Assembly: GCA_022774645.1 (NCBI GenBank)
Contig: JALFKQ010000026.1
Span: 156,942-220,941, forward strand
Direction of reading: 5' to 3'
DNA from: Mycoplasmatota bacterium
GTDB taxonomy: Bacteria; Bacillota_I; Bacilli_A; RF39; UBA660
DNA length: 64,000 nt
Shown piece after piece: positions 1-10,117 of the stretch (its first letter is position 1; the number at the start of each line of letters is the position of its first letter). A program made the translations under genes and the position numbers. The notes below the pieces were generated by a model. The model searched no databases, was not told where the DNA came from, and saw only the letters and a program-made list of their open reading frames with translations.

Positions 1-817
1 GTCCTAACATATTGCCTACTTCTTCTAATGTTTCTTTTGTTTCACCTTCAAATCCATATCTATGCTTGATAATGAATTTTTCTCTTTCAGTTAATATGTC
101 TGAATCAAATATTACAGAATTAAAACTACTATAAAATGTTTCGTTTTCAAAATCAAAAATTGCTGATTTTGAGTCTGCTACAAATTCTCCTAATGAACCA
201 CCTTCTTCTCCATCATTTCTATTTTTTGATAGCGGTTGTGAAAATGATAATGGTTCTTGCATTGCTACTTTTAGTTTTCTAACCTTTTCTAATGGTATAT
301 CTAATATATCTGAAATCGTTTCATCATTTGGTTCAAACCCATGTTCTTCTTGATAATCATGAGTTAATTTATTAATTCTTTTTACATCTTCAAATATATA
401 AACAGGTAATCTGACGGTTTTAGATTTATCTGCTATTGCTCTTGTTATTGCTTGTCTTATCCACCAAACAGCATGTGTTATAAACTTTGTTCCCATTCTA
501 TAATCATAAGTTTCTACTGCTTGAATCAATCCAATGTTTCCCTCTTGTATTAAATCTAACATTGAAAGTGTTCCAGAGTTTTTTGCATATTTTTTAGCCA
601 CATAAATAACTATAGGTAAATTTGATTCTATTAGTTTTCTTTTTGCTTCTAAGGATCCACTTAATACTTTTTTTCCTAACTTTTTTTCTTCTTCGTGTGT
701 TAATCTGTCAAACTTTATTGTTTCTTCAAGATCTTTTAAATACAAATCCATATCATCAAGAGTACTAATATTTATATTCTTATAATATTCTGAATTTTCC
801 TTTTTAACTTCTTCCAT
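1..817 (-). CDS. RNA polymerase sigma-70 family factor (3' end truncated by window edge)
   Basis: Manual translation from ATG at 817: [138 protein letters not shown]; sigma region 2 motifs. Absent from the ORF track because the stop lies outside the window. Confidence 0.93.
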   Translation of the reverse strand, partial: MEEVKKENSEYYKNINISTLDDMDLYLKDLEETIKFDRLTHEEEKKLGKKVLSGSLEAKRKLIESNLPIVIYVAKKYAKNSGTLSMLDLIQEGNIGLIQAVETYDYRMGTKFITHAVWWIRQAITRAIADKSKTVRLPVYIFEDVKRINKLTHDYQEEHGFEPNDETISDILDIPLEKVRKLKVAMQEPLSFSQPLSKNRNDGEEGGSLGEFVADSKSAIFDFENETFYSSFNSVIFDSDILTEREKFIIKHRYGFEGETKETLEEVGNMLG

Positions 818-844
818 CTTTTCTCCTTATTATAATTATATAAC

Positions 845-2047
845 TTATCTATAATTTACCAATTGTAATTTTTTTGATTCTGGACAATAACTTCTAATTT
901 CTTTATTGACTTTTAGTTTTATAAGTGCTTTTCCTTCTATTTGTCTAATTCTTTCTCTAGTTATTCCGAATATTTTTCCTATTTCTTCTAATGTGTATCT
1001 TTTTCCATTTGTTCCAATTCCGTATCTATACTTTATAACTTCTTTTTCTCTTTCTGTTAAAGTGCTTCTTTCAAAAACTGCTGCTAAGAAGTCTTTATAA
1101 TACACATTATCTGTAAAATCGTCATCATTAATATCTGGATCTTTTATGAAATTTCCAAGTTCTTCACTTTCTTCAGTATCGTTTGTTCTTATTGGTTGTG
1201 ATAAAGATAGTGTATCTTGCATAATCATTTTTCTTTCTCTTATAGTTTCAACTGAAACATCAAACATATCTGCAAGCATTTGGTCACTTGGTTCTTCTCC
1301 ATTATTTGTTATATATCTTGAAATAACAGCACTCATTTTTTTAATTTGTTCATATAAATGAGATGGAATTCTTATTGTTCTTGATTGGTCTGCTATTGCT
1401 CTTATAATTCCTTGTCTTATCCACCATGTTGCATAAGTGCTAAATCTATATCCTAAACTATAATCATATTTTTCCACTGCCTTCATAAGTCCTATATTAC
1501 CTTCTTGAATCAAATCAAGAATAGTTAAAGAACCAGCATTACCATTATATTTTTTAGCTATTGAAACAACTAATCTTAAATTACTTTCAATAAGTTTCTT
1601 TTTAGCTTTTTCATCACCCATTGATATTTTTTTACCTAATTCTAATTCTTCATCAGCAGTTAATAATTTACTAGTTGCTATTTCTCTTAAGTATAATCTA
1701 ACATCATCTATATCATTAACATCATAATCAGTATAATCAAAATCATTACTTTTTTCTTCTTTTTCTGTATTTTCTTTGTTATTCATTAGATAATATGCAG
1801 ATACAAGCATACTTACATTTTCATTATTAACTAGATCAACATCACCTTTTTCAATTAGTTCATTTAGTGTAGAGGCTAGTTTATTTAATTTCTTATTTTT
1901 ATTTAATAATTCTTGTGTGGTTTTAAAGTCTAATACATATTTTTTATTATTTAAAAATTCAATTAATTTTTTGAAATTCTTTAATTGTTCTACTGTTGGT
2001 CCATCAGTAAAGTTTTGTGATATAAATTCATTTATTTCTTTTTCCAT
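845..2047 (-). CDS. rpoD: RNA polymerase sigma factor RpoD/SigA-like
   Basis: [72 protein letters not shown] and [29 protein letters not shown] (regions 2 and 4). Start MEKEIN follows a G-rich RBS. Confidence 0.93.
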   Translation of the reverse strand: MEKEINEFISQNFTDGPTVEQLKNFKKLIEFLNNKKYVLDFKTTQELLNKNKKLNKLASTLNELIEKGDVDLVNNENVSMLVSAYYLMNNKENTEKEEKSNDFDYTDYDVNDIDDVRLYLREIATSKLLTADEELELGKKISMGDEKAKKKLIESNLRLVVSIAKKYNGNAGSLTILDLIQEGNIGLMKAVEKYDYSLGYRFSTYATWWIRQGIIRAIADQSRTIRIPSHLYEQIKKMSAVISRYITNNGEEPSDQMLADMFDVSVETIRERKMIMQDTLSLSQPIRTNDTEESEELGNFIKDPDINDDDFTDNVYYKDFLAAVFERSTLTEREKEVIKYRYGIGTNGKRYTLEEIGKIFGITRERIRQIEGKALIKLKVNKEIRSYCPESKKLQLVNYR

Positions 2048-2141
2048 ATTCTTTTTCCCCCTAAATGTTCGTATATTATAACATATTTGTATCAAAAATA
2101 CAATCGGTTACTTTTTCAATTAAAAAGCAACCTAAGTTGCT

Positions 2142-3485
2142 TTATTTCTTTATAGTTCCTTGACTTAATATTTTTTTCTTACTAGCTAAATATTTTCTAT
2201 ATAATTCTTCTTTTGCTATCTGAAGATATTTTTCATCTTCACTTCTTGCATTTGAACAATCTTTTACTGTTATTGCCCCTCCATTTGATTTTATAGCTAA
2301 TGAAGACTGTTGTTTAATGGTATCAATCATACCATTTATTCTACTTACACCTTCTCTGTATGCTTCAATAGATATTCTATCTCCGCCAACCATTCCTCCA
2401 TTATTAATATCCTTGAATTTTGTATAATCGCCATCTATATTATATATATTTAATAATGATAATATATCATTAGATGTTTTAATTATTCCTGGTTTTTTGC
2501 TTACATCTGCAACAGCCATAATCATATTATGATATTCTGCGATTGATGCATCTAATAATTTATTAAATGTTTTATAATCGCCTTTTGGACCTTTATAGTA
2601 TTTACTATCATAACCACTACATTTTAAATCACTTATTGCACCAATTAGGCTAGTCAATCTTGTCATATAGCTTGAAGATGATATTCTATATGGTTTTCTT
2701 GTGGCTAGAACAGGTTTTGAATAGATACTATCTTCAATGCTTTCAACATTTAATAATAATTTAATTCCTTCATTACCACAAATTCTTCTTATACCTTCTT
2801 CTCTTCTAACAGAATAAGCATATATTTTTTTTCTTAATTCTTTTGCTTCTTCACTGTACTGGTTTAGACTATAATATTTTTCTTTAAGTTCACAAATTGC
2901 TTTATTAATTATTTCTATATTTTTTATATCATTGTCTCTATATAGATTTGGATCTGTTTGATATGTCTTAGGTGTTTGTTGTTTTATTTCTGGTTTTCTT
3001 TCTGTAGGAATTACAGTTCTTTCTTGTTTTTTAACTGTTGGTATTGGTGTATTTATGTGAGTTACTGTAGTATTTTTTTCCTGTGTTTGTTGTTTAAAAG
3101 GTGCATCCATTTCATTAACAAAGTTATACATAAATAAGTTAGCTAATCTTAAAGCTTCCATTTGTTCAGTTATTAAATCTTTATTTTGTGATGTTGCTTT
3201 TTTACTTGCAAGCTCTTTATATTCTTGTCTGATTTGATTGACTCTTGAAACTATTTTAGCCCTGATTACATTTAATTCAGCTCTTGAGTTACATTGCCTT
3301 ATTTGATTATAGTAATTAGTCATTAAACTGTAATTTTCATTTTTCTTCTTAGCAATAGATACAAGTGTTTTGTTTGATTTTGCTTTGTTTGCAAATAACA
3401 AGCATTCATTGTATTCATTTGTAACTAAAGCATAAAGTTTATTTGCTATTTGATTTCTAATTTTTATAAATTCTTTATCATTCAC
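2142..3485 (-). CDS. Hypothetical coiled-coil-like protein
   Basis: Long ORF (447 aa), charged, with a central linker; family not recognised. Confidence 0.75.
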   Translation of the reverse strand: MNDKEFIKIRNQIANKLYALVTNEYNECLLFANKAKSNKTLVSIAKKKNENYSLMTNYYNQIRQCNSRAELNVIRAKIVSRVNQIRQEYKELASKKATSQNKDLITEQMEALRLANLFMYNFVNEMDAPFKQQTQEKNTTVTHINTPIPTVKKQERTVIPTERKPEIKQQTPKTYQTDPNLYRDNDIKNIEIINKAICELKEKYYSLNQYSEEAKELRKKIYAYSVRREEGIRRICGNEGIKLLLNVESIEDSIYSKPVLATRKPYRISSSSYMTRLTSLIGAISDLKCSGYDSKYYKGPKGDYKTFNKLLDASIAEYHNMIMAVADVSKKPGIIKTSNDILSLLNIYNIDGDYTKFKDINNGGMVGGDRISIEAYREGVSRINGMIDTIKQQSSLAIKSNGGAITVKDCSNARSEDEKYLQIAKEELYRKYLASKKKILSQGTIKK

Positions 3486-3548
3486 TTATATCATCTCCAC
3501 TAATCAGTTACCATATCTTCTATAATATTTTAACATAAATATCAAATT

Positions 3549-3575
3549 AAAAAAAGTTATTTTCATAACTTTTTT
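3549..3575. terminator. Intrinsic terminator-like hairpin
   Basis: AAAAAAAGTTAT-TTTC-ATAACTTTTTT inverted repeat with A/T runs, just after the mscS-like gene stop. Confidence 0.6.
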
Positions 3576-4377
3576 ATTTATTAATATGTACATCCATTTG
3601 TGGAAAAGGTATTTCAATTTTATTCTTATCAAGTGTTTTTTTAATACTTTCCATTAAATCAAAATATAAATCCCAATAATTTTCTGTTTTTGTCCATACT
3701 CTCACTGCAAATACTAAAGCTGAATCATCATGTTTAGATAATTTTACATAATTATTCTCTTCTTGTAAAACTAATTCATTCTTTGATATTAATTCATTAA
3801 TTACTTTTTTAACTTTATCTATATCACTACTATAGGAAACAGATATATCAATATCAACTCTTCTCTTTTTATTTGCTGTATAGTTAGTTATATTTGAATT
3901 AGATAAGCTTCCATTTGGAAGTTGTATTAACTTATTATCAAATGTAGTTATTGTTGTATAGAACATTGTTATTGATTTGACTGTTCCCTCTTTTCCACTT
4001 ACTTCTATATAATCTCCAACTTTAAATGGTTTAAATATAAGTATCATAAGACCACCAGCAATATTAGATAAACCACCTTGAAGCGCTAAACCTATTGCTA
4101 CTGCACAAGAACCAAATACTGTTATTATTGATGCTGTTGGAACTCCTAAAATATGTAGAATAGCAATGAATAACACAATTTTTGATGTAATTGATATAAA
4201 ACTTATCAAAAATCCTTTTACTGATGCATCTAAGTGTTTTAATTTATTTTCTTTTCTAAGATTATTTTCTACAATTTTAATTATTTTACTTCCAATGGCT
4301 AAAATTACTACTGCTAATAACAATTTTGCAGATATATCTATACAACCATCCACTAATTTTTCTAAAAACTTCTCCAT
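3574..4377 (-). CDS. mscS: MscS-family small-conductance mechanosensitive channel
   Basis: Signature: GSCAVAIGLALQGGLSNIAGGLMILIFKPFKVGDYIEVSGKEGTVKSITMFYTTITTFDNKLIQLPNGSLSNSNITNYT. Confidence 0.93.
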   Translation of the reverse strand: MEKFLEKLVDGCIDISAKLLLAVVILAIGSKIIKIVENNLRKENKLKHLDASVKGFLISFISITSKIVLFIAILHILGVPTASIITVFGSCAVAIGLALQGGLSNIAGGLMILIFKPFKVGDYIEVSGKEGTVKSITMFYTTITTFDNKLIQLPNGSLSNSNITNYTANKKRRVDIDISVSYSSDIDKVKKVINELISKNELVLQEENNYVKLSKHDDSALVFAVRVWTKTENYWDLYFDLMESIKKTLDKNKIEIPFPQMDVHINK

Positions 4378-4432
4378 TTTATATCCTCCTACTAAAAGTA
4401 TAACACAAAGAAATAAAAAGAAGTAGAAAAAT

Positions 4433-7246
4433 CTACTTCAAATATTCTTTTAAATATTTACCTGTCCATGATTCTTTAACTTTGCATATTTCTTCTGGTG
4501 TTCCGGTTGCAACTATTGTACCACCAAAATCTCCACCTTCTGGTCCTAAATCAATTATATAGTCTGCTTGTTTTATTATATCTAGATTATGTTCAATCAC
4601 TATCACGGTATCTCCATTATCAACTATTCTATTTAATATAACAAGTAATTTTTTTATGTCATCTTGGTGTAATCCTGTTGATGGTTCATCTAATATAAAT
4701 ACACTTTTTCCCGTTGGCTTCTTTTGTAATTCTTTTGCTAATTTAACTCTTGATGCTTCACCACCAGATAAAGTTACAGCACTTTGCCCTAGTTGTACAT
4801 ATCCAAGTCCAACTTCTTCCATTATTTTTAATGTTTTATATACTTTTGGAACATTTTCAAATATACTTAATGCTTCATGTACTCTAGTATTTAATACTTC
4901 TGCAATATTTAATCCTTTAAATTTTATTTTTAATGTTTCTTTATTGTATCTAGTAGCATTACAAACATCACAAGGTACATAAACATCTGGTAAGAAATGC
5001 ATTTCTATTTTCTTAACACCATCTCCGCTACAAGCCTCACATCTTCCACCCTTTACATTAAAACTAAATCTACTTTTATCATATCCTCTTATTTTTGCTT
5101 CTTTTGTACTTGCAAACACATCACGAATACTATCAAATACTCCTGTGTATGTTGCTGGATTACTTCTTGGTGTTCTGCCTATTGGATCTTGAGTAATATT
5201 TACTATCTTATCTACATTTTCAATTCCTTTAACTGTTTTATATTTACCAGGTTTTTCTTTTGATTTATTTATTGTACTTGATAATATCTTACATAATATT
5301 TCATTTACAAGTGTACTTTTTCCACTACCTGATACACCTGTTACACAAATAAACTTACCAAGCGGAAATTCTACTGATATATTTTTTAAGTTATTTTCTT
5401 TGCATCCAGTTAACTTAATAGATTTTCCATTACCCTTTCTTCTTGTTTTGGGTACTTCTATTTTTTCTTTACCAGAAAGGTATCTACCTGTGATACTCTT
5501 ATCGTTTTTCATAACTTCTTCTGGAGTACCATTTGCAACTAAATATCCACCTTCTGTTCCTGCTTTTGGTCCAATATCAACTAAATAGTCTGCTTGTAAC
5601 ATTGTGTCTGTATCATGTTCAACAACTATTAGTGTGTTACCTAAATCTCTCATTTCTTTAAGTGAATCTATTAATCTTTGATTATCTCTTTGATGAAGAC
5701 CGATTGATGGTTCATCAAGAACATAAAGTATTCCTGAAAGTCTGCTTCCTATTTGAGTTGCTAATCTTATTCTTTGGGCTTCTCCACCACTTAATGTTGC
5801 TGCTTCTCTATTTAATGATAAATATTCAAGTCCAACATTTTTTAAGAAGTTTAATCTTTCTTTTATTTCTTTAATTATCAAGAATGATACTTCTGTTTGT
5901 TCTTTATTAAGTTTTAATTTATCAAAAAATTCTATTAGATCTCTTATACTCAAGCAAGTTACTTCATATATATTTTTATTATTTATTTTTACACTTAGTG
6001 CTTCATCTCTAAGTCTTGTTTGATGACAAGCTGGGCAAGGAAGTTCTGTCATATATCTACTAATCCAATCTCTTATTTGAGGACTAGTTGTTTCCATATA
6101 TCTTCTTTCTAGGTTAGTTATAACTCCTTCAAAATAATCATAGCTTTTTAAAGTACTTCCACTTCTAGTAGTTAATGATAAATCTAATCTGTCTGGACTT
6201 TTATATAGAATAATATCCAGTTCTTTTCTTGTTAAATCCTTAACCGGTTTGTATAAATCTATTCCATAATGTTCAGCTACTAGTTTTAATTTTTTATATG
6301 CTATATTTAATGTTTCACCACTTTGAAATGATGTGATAGCACCATCCATAATAGATAGATTTTTATCTGGAATTAATATATCTTCATCAATATGAAGTTT
6401 AACTCCTAATCCTTTGCAAACTGGGCAAGCTCCATATGGACTATTAAATGAAAATAATCTTGGTTCTAATTCTGGTAAACTAAAATCACATAATGGACAA
6501 GCATAGTTTTCACTCATAACTATTTCTTTTTCTCCAATTATATTTATAACAACTTTACCATTAGCCATTTTAGTAGATGTTTCTATGCCTTCAAATATTC
6601 TACTTCTAGAATCTTCTTTTATAACAATTCTATCTACTACTATATCTATATTATGTTTTATATTTTTTTCTAATATAATATCATCATTTAAATCTCTTAT
6701 TTCTGAATCTATTCTTGCTCTTACAAATCCTTCTTTTCTAAGATCTAATAACAACTCTTTATGAGTTCCTTTTTCACCGTGAACTACTGGTGACATTATT
6801 TCTATTTTAGTTCCAACTGGATATTCTAAAACTTTATTTGTCATTTCTTCTATACTTTGTTCTGTAACAGGTATATTATGATTTTTACAATATGGTGTTC
6901 CTACTCTCGCAAAAAGAAGTCTTAAATAATCATATATTTCTGTTATTGTTCCAACTGTACTTCTAGGATTTTTATTAGTTGATTTTTGATCAATACTAAT
7001 ACTTGGACTAAGCCCTTCTATTGAATCAACTTCTGGTTTATTCATATTACCTAAAAATTGTCTTGCATAAGCACTTAAACTTTCAACATATCTTCTTTGT
7101 CCTTCAGCATAGATTGTATCAAAAGCTAAACTACTTTTTCCACTTCCCGATACTCCCGTCATAACAATAAGTTTATTTTTAGGTAATTCTAAATTTATGT
7201 TTTTTAAATTGTTTTCTCTTGCATTTTTTATTATTATTTTGTCCAT
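4433..7246 (-). CDS. uvrA: Excinuclease ABC subunit UvrA
   Basis: Two ABC modules (GVSGSGKSSLAFDTIYAEGQRRYVESLSAYARQFLG; LSGGEAQRIRLATQIGS), zinc-finger CxxC pairs; start MDKIIIKNAR after GAGGTG RBS. Confidence 0.98.
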   Translation of the reverse strand: MDKIIIKNARENNLKNINLELPKNKLIVMTGVSGSGKSSLAFDTIYAEGQRRYVESLSAYARQFLGNMNKPEVDSIEGLSPSISIDQKSTNKNPRSTVGTITEIYDYLRLLFARVGTPYCKNHNIPVTEQSIEEMTNKVLEYPVGTKIEIMSPVVHGEKGTHKELLLDLRKEGFVRARIDSEIRDLNDDIILEKNIKHNIDIVVDRIVIKEDSRSRIFEGIETSTKMANGKVVINIIGEKEIVMSENYACPLCDFSLPELEPRLFSFNSPYGACPVCKGLGVKLHIDEDILIPDKNLSIMDGAITSFQSGETLNIAYKKLKLVAEHYGIDLYKPVKDLTRKELDIILYKSPDRLDLSLTTRSGSTLKSYDYFEGVITNLERRYMETTSPQIRDWISRYMTELPCPACHQTRLRDEALSVKINNKNIYEVTCLSIRDLIEFFDKLKLNKEQTEVSFLIIKEIKERLNFLKNVGLEYLSLNREAATLSGGEAQRIRLATQIGSRLSGILYVLDEPSIGLHQRDNQRLIDSLKEMRDLGNTLIVVEHDTDTMLQADYLVDIGPKAGTEGGYLVANGTPEEVMKNDKSITGRYLSGKEKIEVPKTRRKGNGKSIKLTGCKENNLKNISVEFPLGKFICVTGVSGSGKSTLVNEILCKILSSTINKSKEKPGKYKTVKGIENVDKIVNITQDPIGRTPRSNPATYTGVFDSIRDVFASTKEAKIRGYDKSRFSFNVKGGRCEACSGDGVKKIEMHFLPDVYVPCDVCNATRYNKETLKIKFKGLNIAEVLNTRVHEALSIFENVPKVYKTLKIMEEVGLGYVQLGQSAVTLSGGEASRVKLAKELQKKPTGKSVFILDEPSTGLHQDDIKKLLVILNRIVDNGDTVIVIEHNLDIIKQADYIIDLGPEGGDFGGTIVATGTPEEICKVKESWTGKYLKEYLK

Positions 7247-7354
7247 AATGCACCTCACTAAATATTTTAAATCAAACAAAAAATATTATACATCTACAAA
7301 TATATAATATTTATTTTTTTATGTCAATGTTTTTACAAAAAAATGTTTGTGTTT

Positions 7355-7813
7355 TTAGGATGCCACACATTTTGTGTTATAGTCACAATTATCAGAGTTT
7401 CCATTTCTATCCGCAATACAGTGTGGCTGATTTGATCTATCATATGATATTAGACAAGTATCTACATATGATAAATTAGATTTTTTGTTTACAAATACTT
7501 TTACAAAATAGTTTCCAGATATCTTTTTGTTTGTTTTAATTCCTTCGTAAGTAGAATTATAATAGTTTGCATTTTCAAGTTCACTTACTTTTAAATACAC
7601 TTCACCTTTTTCGTTAAATGAGTTCATCCATGAATCATTTAAATCTAAATACACTTCACCAGTTTTTTGAATATTAACATACAATCTTCTTGTATCTTCT
7701 TTTTCAGTACTGGATGTAGTACTATCAAATATAATTGTTGCTGATGTACTTGTTATAACTAGAATTGATATAACTACTAATAGTTCCATTAATGTAAATC
7801 CGTTTTTATTCAT
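7355..7813 (-). CDS. Type IV prepilin-like protein with N-terminal methylation motif
   Basis: MNKNGFTLMELLVVISILVITSTSATIIF: class III signal G|FTLME; Cys-containing C-terminus. Confidence 0.85.
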   Translation of the reverse strand: MNKNGFTLMELLVVISILVITSTSATIIFDSTTSSTEKEDTRRLYVNIQKTGEVYLDLNDSWMNSFNEKGEVYLKVSELENANYYNSTYEGIKTNKKISGNYFVKVFVNKKSNLSYVDTCLISYDRSNQPHCIADRNGNSDNCDYNTKCVAS

Positions 7814-7900
7814 ATCAGACTCCTTATTATGTTTCTATTATACAATAATTAGATTTTATTTTAAAGTGCAAATTATGAATTAGAATAATATATTTTGTTT

Positions 7901-9019
7901 TTACTGGCAGCAATCCATTATCCATGGTTTTTTACCTGGTTTACATATAACCCCATTATAACAATCTGGGCCACCAGTACATGTACAATCGTTTGAAGTT
8001 GTTTTTCTTGTTGTTGGTCTAGTTGATGGTGATGTTGGTCTTGGTGTTCGAGTTGGTGTTGTTCTTCTAGTTGTATAATCATAATCTCTTTCAGTAGTTA
8101 TATATCTAGTTGTTGTAGTATTTTTAATATTAACTGTAAATGTCGCTGTTACAGACGAATTAGAATATTCATCCGTTGCAATTACTGTTAAAATGTATGT
8201 TCCAACACTTGTATTTCCTTTAATATAAAGACTATTATTTTTAATGCTAAAATTATCTGATCCTGAACCATTAATTGTATAAGTATAAAGACCACTTCCG
8301 CCTTCAGCATTTCTTATAGCTACACTTGTTTCAGATGAGTTTCTATATACTACAAAACTTTGATTTGCTAATGTTATTGGTTTTGATATCCAGTGGGCAT
8401 ATATTGAATGGTTATTATAATTAGTAATTTTTGTTGTTGAATTTAACTTTATACCACCATCAAGCTCAGTATACCATCCATCAAAAGTAAATCCAGTTCT
8501 AGTTGGATTACAATTTATATTGTATGTATCTTCTTTTTTATATGTATAACTATCTGGACTACATAATGTGCCACCATTAGAATCATATTTAACAATAAAT
8601 TCTTTTGGTTTAAATGTGAAACTACAAACTATATCTTTAGTAATATCTTTTATTCTTATATTATTACCAACCTTTAAATATCCTTTCATATCACTACATG
8701 TATCTGTTTCATACTCATAACCCGGTCTTGAATTAAGTGTTATTTTAGCTATTTCTCCTGCATAAACATAATCTGATTCAGCATTTGCCATACCATAACT
8801 AGGTGTCAAATTTTTTATAGTTAAGTTATATTTAGGAGAAAATATCCATGGATCATTATAAGTTCCAGTACCGGAAACTCTTGTCTTTTCTAAAATTTGT
8901 TCTGTAACTCTAAGCCCAGACGCATCAATAATGTTTTTGTATTTTTCATTGTTATGTGAAATTATATAGTTTATATTTGTATTTTTATTTGTTAATGTCC
9001 AATATTCTTGGCCTGACAA
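7901..9019 (-). CDS. Secreted repeat protein: InlB B-repeat-like module, cadherin-like module, Thr/Arg-rich linker, Cys-rich tail (probably 3' part of a frameshifted gene)
   Basis: FIVKYDSNGGTLCSPDSYTYKKEDTYNINCNPTRTGFTFDGWYTELDGG resembles the Listeria-Bacteroides repeat; tail TTTRYITTERDYDYTTRRTTPTRTPRPTSPSTRPTTRKTTSNDCTCTGGPDCYNGVICKPGKKPWIMDCCQ. Only a TTG start and no signal peptide of its own. Confidence 0.7.
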   Translation of the reverse strand: MSGQEYWTLTNKNTNINYIISHNNEKYKNIIDASGLRVTEQILEKTRVSGTGTYNDPWIFSPKYNLTIKNLTPSYGMANAESDYVYAGEIAKITLNSRPGYEYETDTCSDMKGYLKVGNNIRIKDITKDIVCSFTFKPKEFIVKYDSNGGTLCSPDSYTYKKEDTYNINCNPTRTGFTFDGWYTELDGGIKLNSTTKITNYNNHSIYAHWISKPITLANQSFVVYRNSSETSVAIRNAEGGSGLYTYTINGSGSDNFSIKNNSLYIKGNTSVGTYILTVIATDEYSNSSVTATFTVNIKNTTTTRYITTERDYDYTTRRTTPTRTPRPTSPSTRPTTRKTTSNDCTCTGGPDCYNGVICKPGKKPWIMDCCQ

Positions 9020-9297
9020 TAATAAGAATCTTTTTTAAAAAAAGTAGTTTTAAACTCATATAAGCTAATCATACCACCATTTTCATAAGGGATAAAAGTG
9101 GATAAAACATTATTTTCATATTTGAAAGGTATAATATAATTATTACTGCTTTTTACAATATATTTTTCATAATCCTTAAAATTAATAATATACTTATTGG
9201 AATAATTTGCAGAAATATTATAATTATTATTTATTTTTGCCTTTATGTTTACTGTAATAATAGTTAAGAAAATTAATATCAATATTTTTTTCTTCAT
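8992..9297 (-). pseudogene. Signal-peptide-bearing 5' part of the surface protein continued in 7901..9019 (candidate frameshift)
   Basis: MKKKILILIFLTIITVNIKA signal peptide. The ORF ends 28 nt into the next ORF, right after a T7A6 tract; the downstream frame continues as an extracellular protein. Confidence 0.5.
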
Positions 9298-9539
9298 TAT
9301 TTTTCACCACCTAACTTTAAAAGATTGAATTTATAGATTACATTTTCATTGTTTCCATTATTTTTTTCCATTAAAACATAATCATCTTTAAAAGTAATAA
9401 AATAAATGCCAGTGAATGGTGAAATTTCTGATTTACCTTTTATATTTAATACTCTATTTTCTTCTATTGTGTATTGATGTGATTCACAAATAGAATTTTT
9501 TAAATAACATATATTTAGTTTATTATCATAAAAATCCAA
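9297..9539 (-). pseudogene. Hypothetical protein fragment, in frame with the upstream ORF 9570..9776
   Basis: TTG start only; same frame as 9570..9776 and separated from it by one TAA; its stop overlaps the next start (TAATG). Confidence 0.45.
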
Positions 9540-9569
9540 TCTAAAGTTAAAAAGATTAAATTTTTTTGA

Positions 9570-9776
9570 TTAGTTTGTTTCTGGATTTGTGTATATAAAT
9601 TTATTTGATTTCAATGAATACTTATAACTTTTATCTTCTGATATATTATTCGGTGTATTTGTTTCTTCTTTCTTTGAAAAAAATAATATTATTAATGATA
9701 TTATAATGATTATAGTTCCTAACATCAAAACTAATATTTTAAATTTATTTTCTTTATCATCTTTCATATACAACAC
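9570..9776 (-). CDS. Small membrane-anchored hypothetical protein (possible 5' part of a gene split by a nonsense codon)
   Basis: KILVLMLGTIIIIISLIILFFS TM segment; MKDD start preceded by GGAG. Confidence 0.5.
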   Translation of the reverse strand: MLYMKDDKENKFKILVLMLGTIIIIISLIILFFSKKEETNTPNNISEDKSYKYSLKSNKFIYTNPETN

Positions 9777-9847
9777 TCCTCTATAACAGATTATGCACTA
9801 TTTTATTTTCTTTATTTTATCTATCATTTACTTTATTTCTAAGCAAT

Positions 9848-10033
9848 TTATTTCAAGTATTTTTTTAAATAATTATTATAACCATCTATATATCCAGCAT
9901 CATATATCTTTGCCATTATTAAATAATCATCAATCTCTATAAATTTTCTTGTTTTTTTATTTCTTTGATCTAGTTTTGCTGTTTGATATCCCTCTTCATA
10001 TCCCATTTTGTAACATCTTACATATTTATACAT
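9848..10033 (-). CDS. Small hypothetical protein (61 aa)
   Basis: Preceded by GGAGG RBS (AATAAGGAGGTATGAATG). Confidence 0.55.
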   Translation of the reverse strand: MYKYVRCYKMGYEEGYQTAKLDQRNKKTRKFIEIDDYLIMAKIYDAGYIDGYNNYLKKYLK

Positions 10034-10061
10034 TCATACCTCCTTATTTATTATATAAGGT

Positions 10062-10086
10062 ATAAAATGATAAAACACTTCTTTTT
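10062..10086. repeat. 25-bp intergenic repeat, copy 1
   Basis: ATAAAATGATAAAACACTTCTTTTT, identical to 17703..17727. Confidence 0.8.
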
Positions 10087-10089
10087 AAA

Positions 10090-10117
10090 GAAAAAAACGA
10101 AAGAAATATCTTTCGTT
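10090..10117 (-). terminator. Intrinsic terminator
   Basis: AACGAAAGA-AATA-TCTTTCGTT with a T tract on the minus strand. Confidence 0.7.

Noticed and set aside
4656-5874. Plus-strand ORFs of 62-108 aa (4656..4982, 4997..5263, 5400..5588, 5662..5874).
   Set aside because: Antisense to uvrA, which is clearly coding; low-complexity translations without RBS.
9017-9043. Programmed -1 ribosomal frameshift on T TTT TTT.
   Set aside because: A tandem slip there would enter a frame with an immediate TAA; an A-tract slip or a DNA-level indel is more consistent, so it is reported as a lesion/phase-variation candidate.
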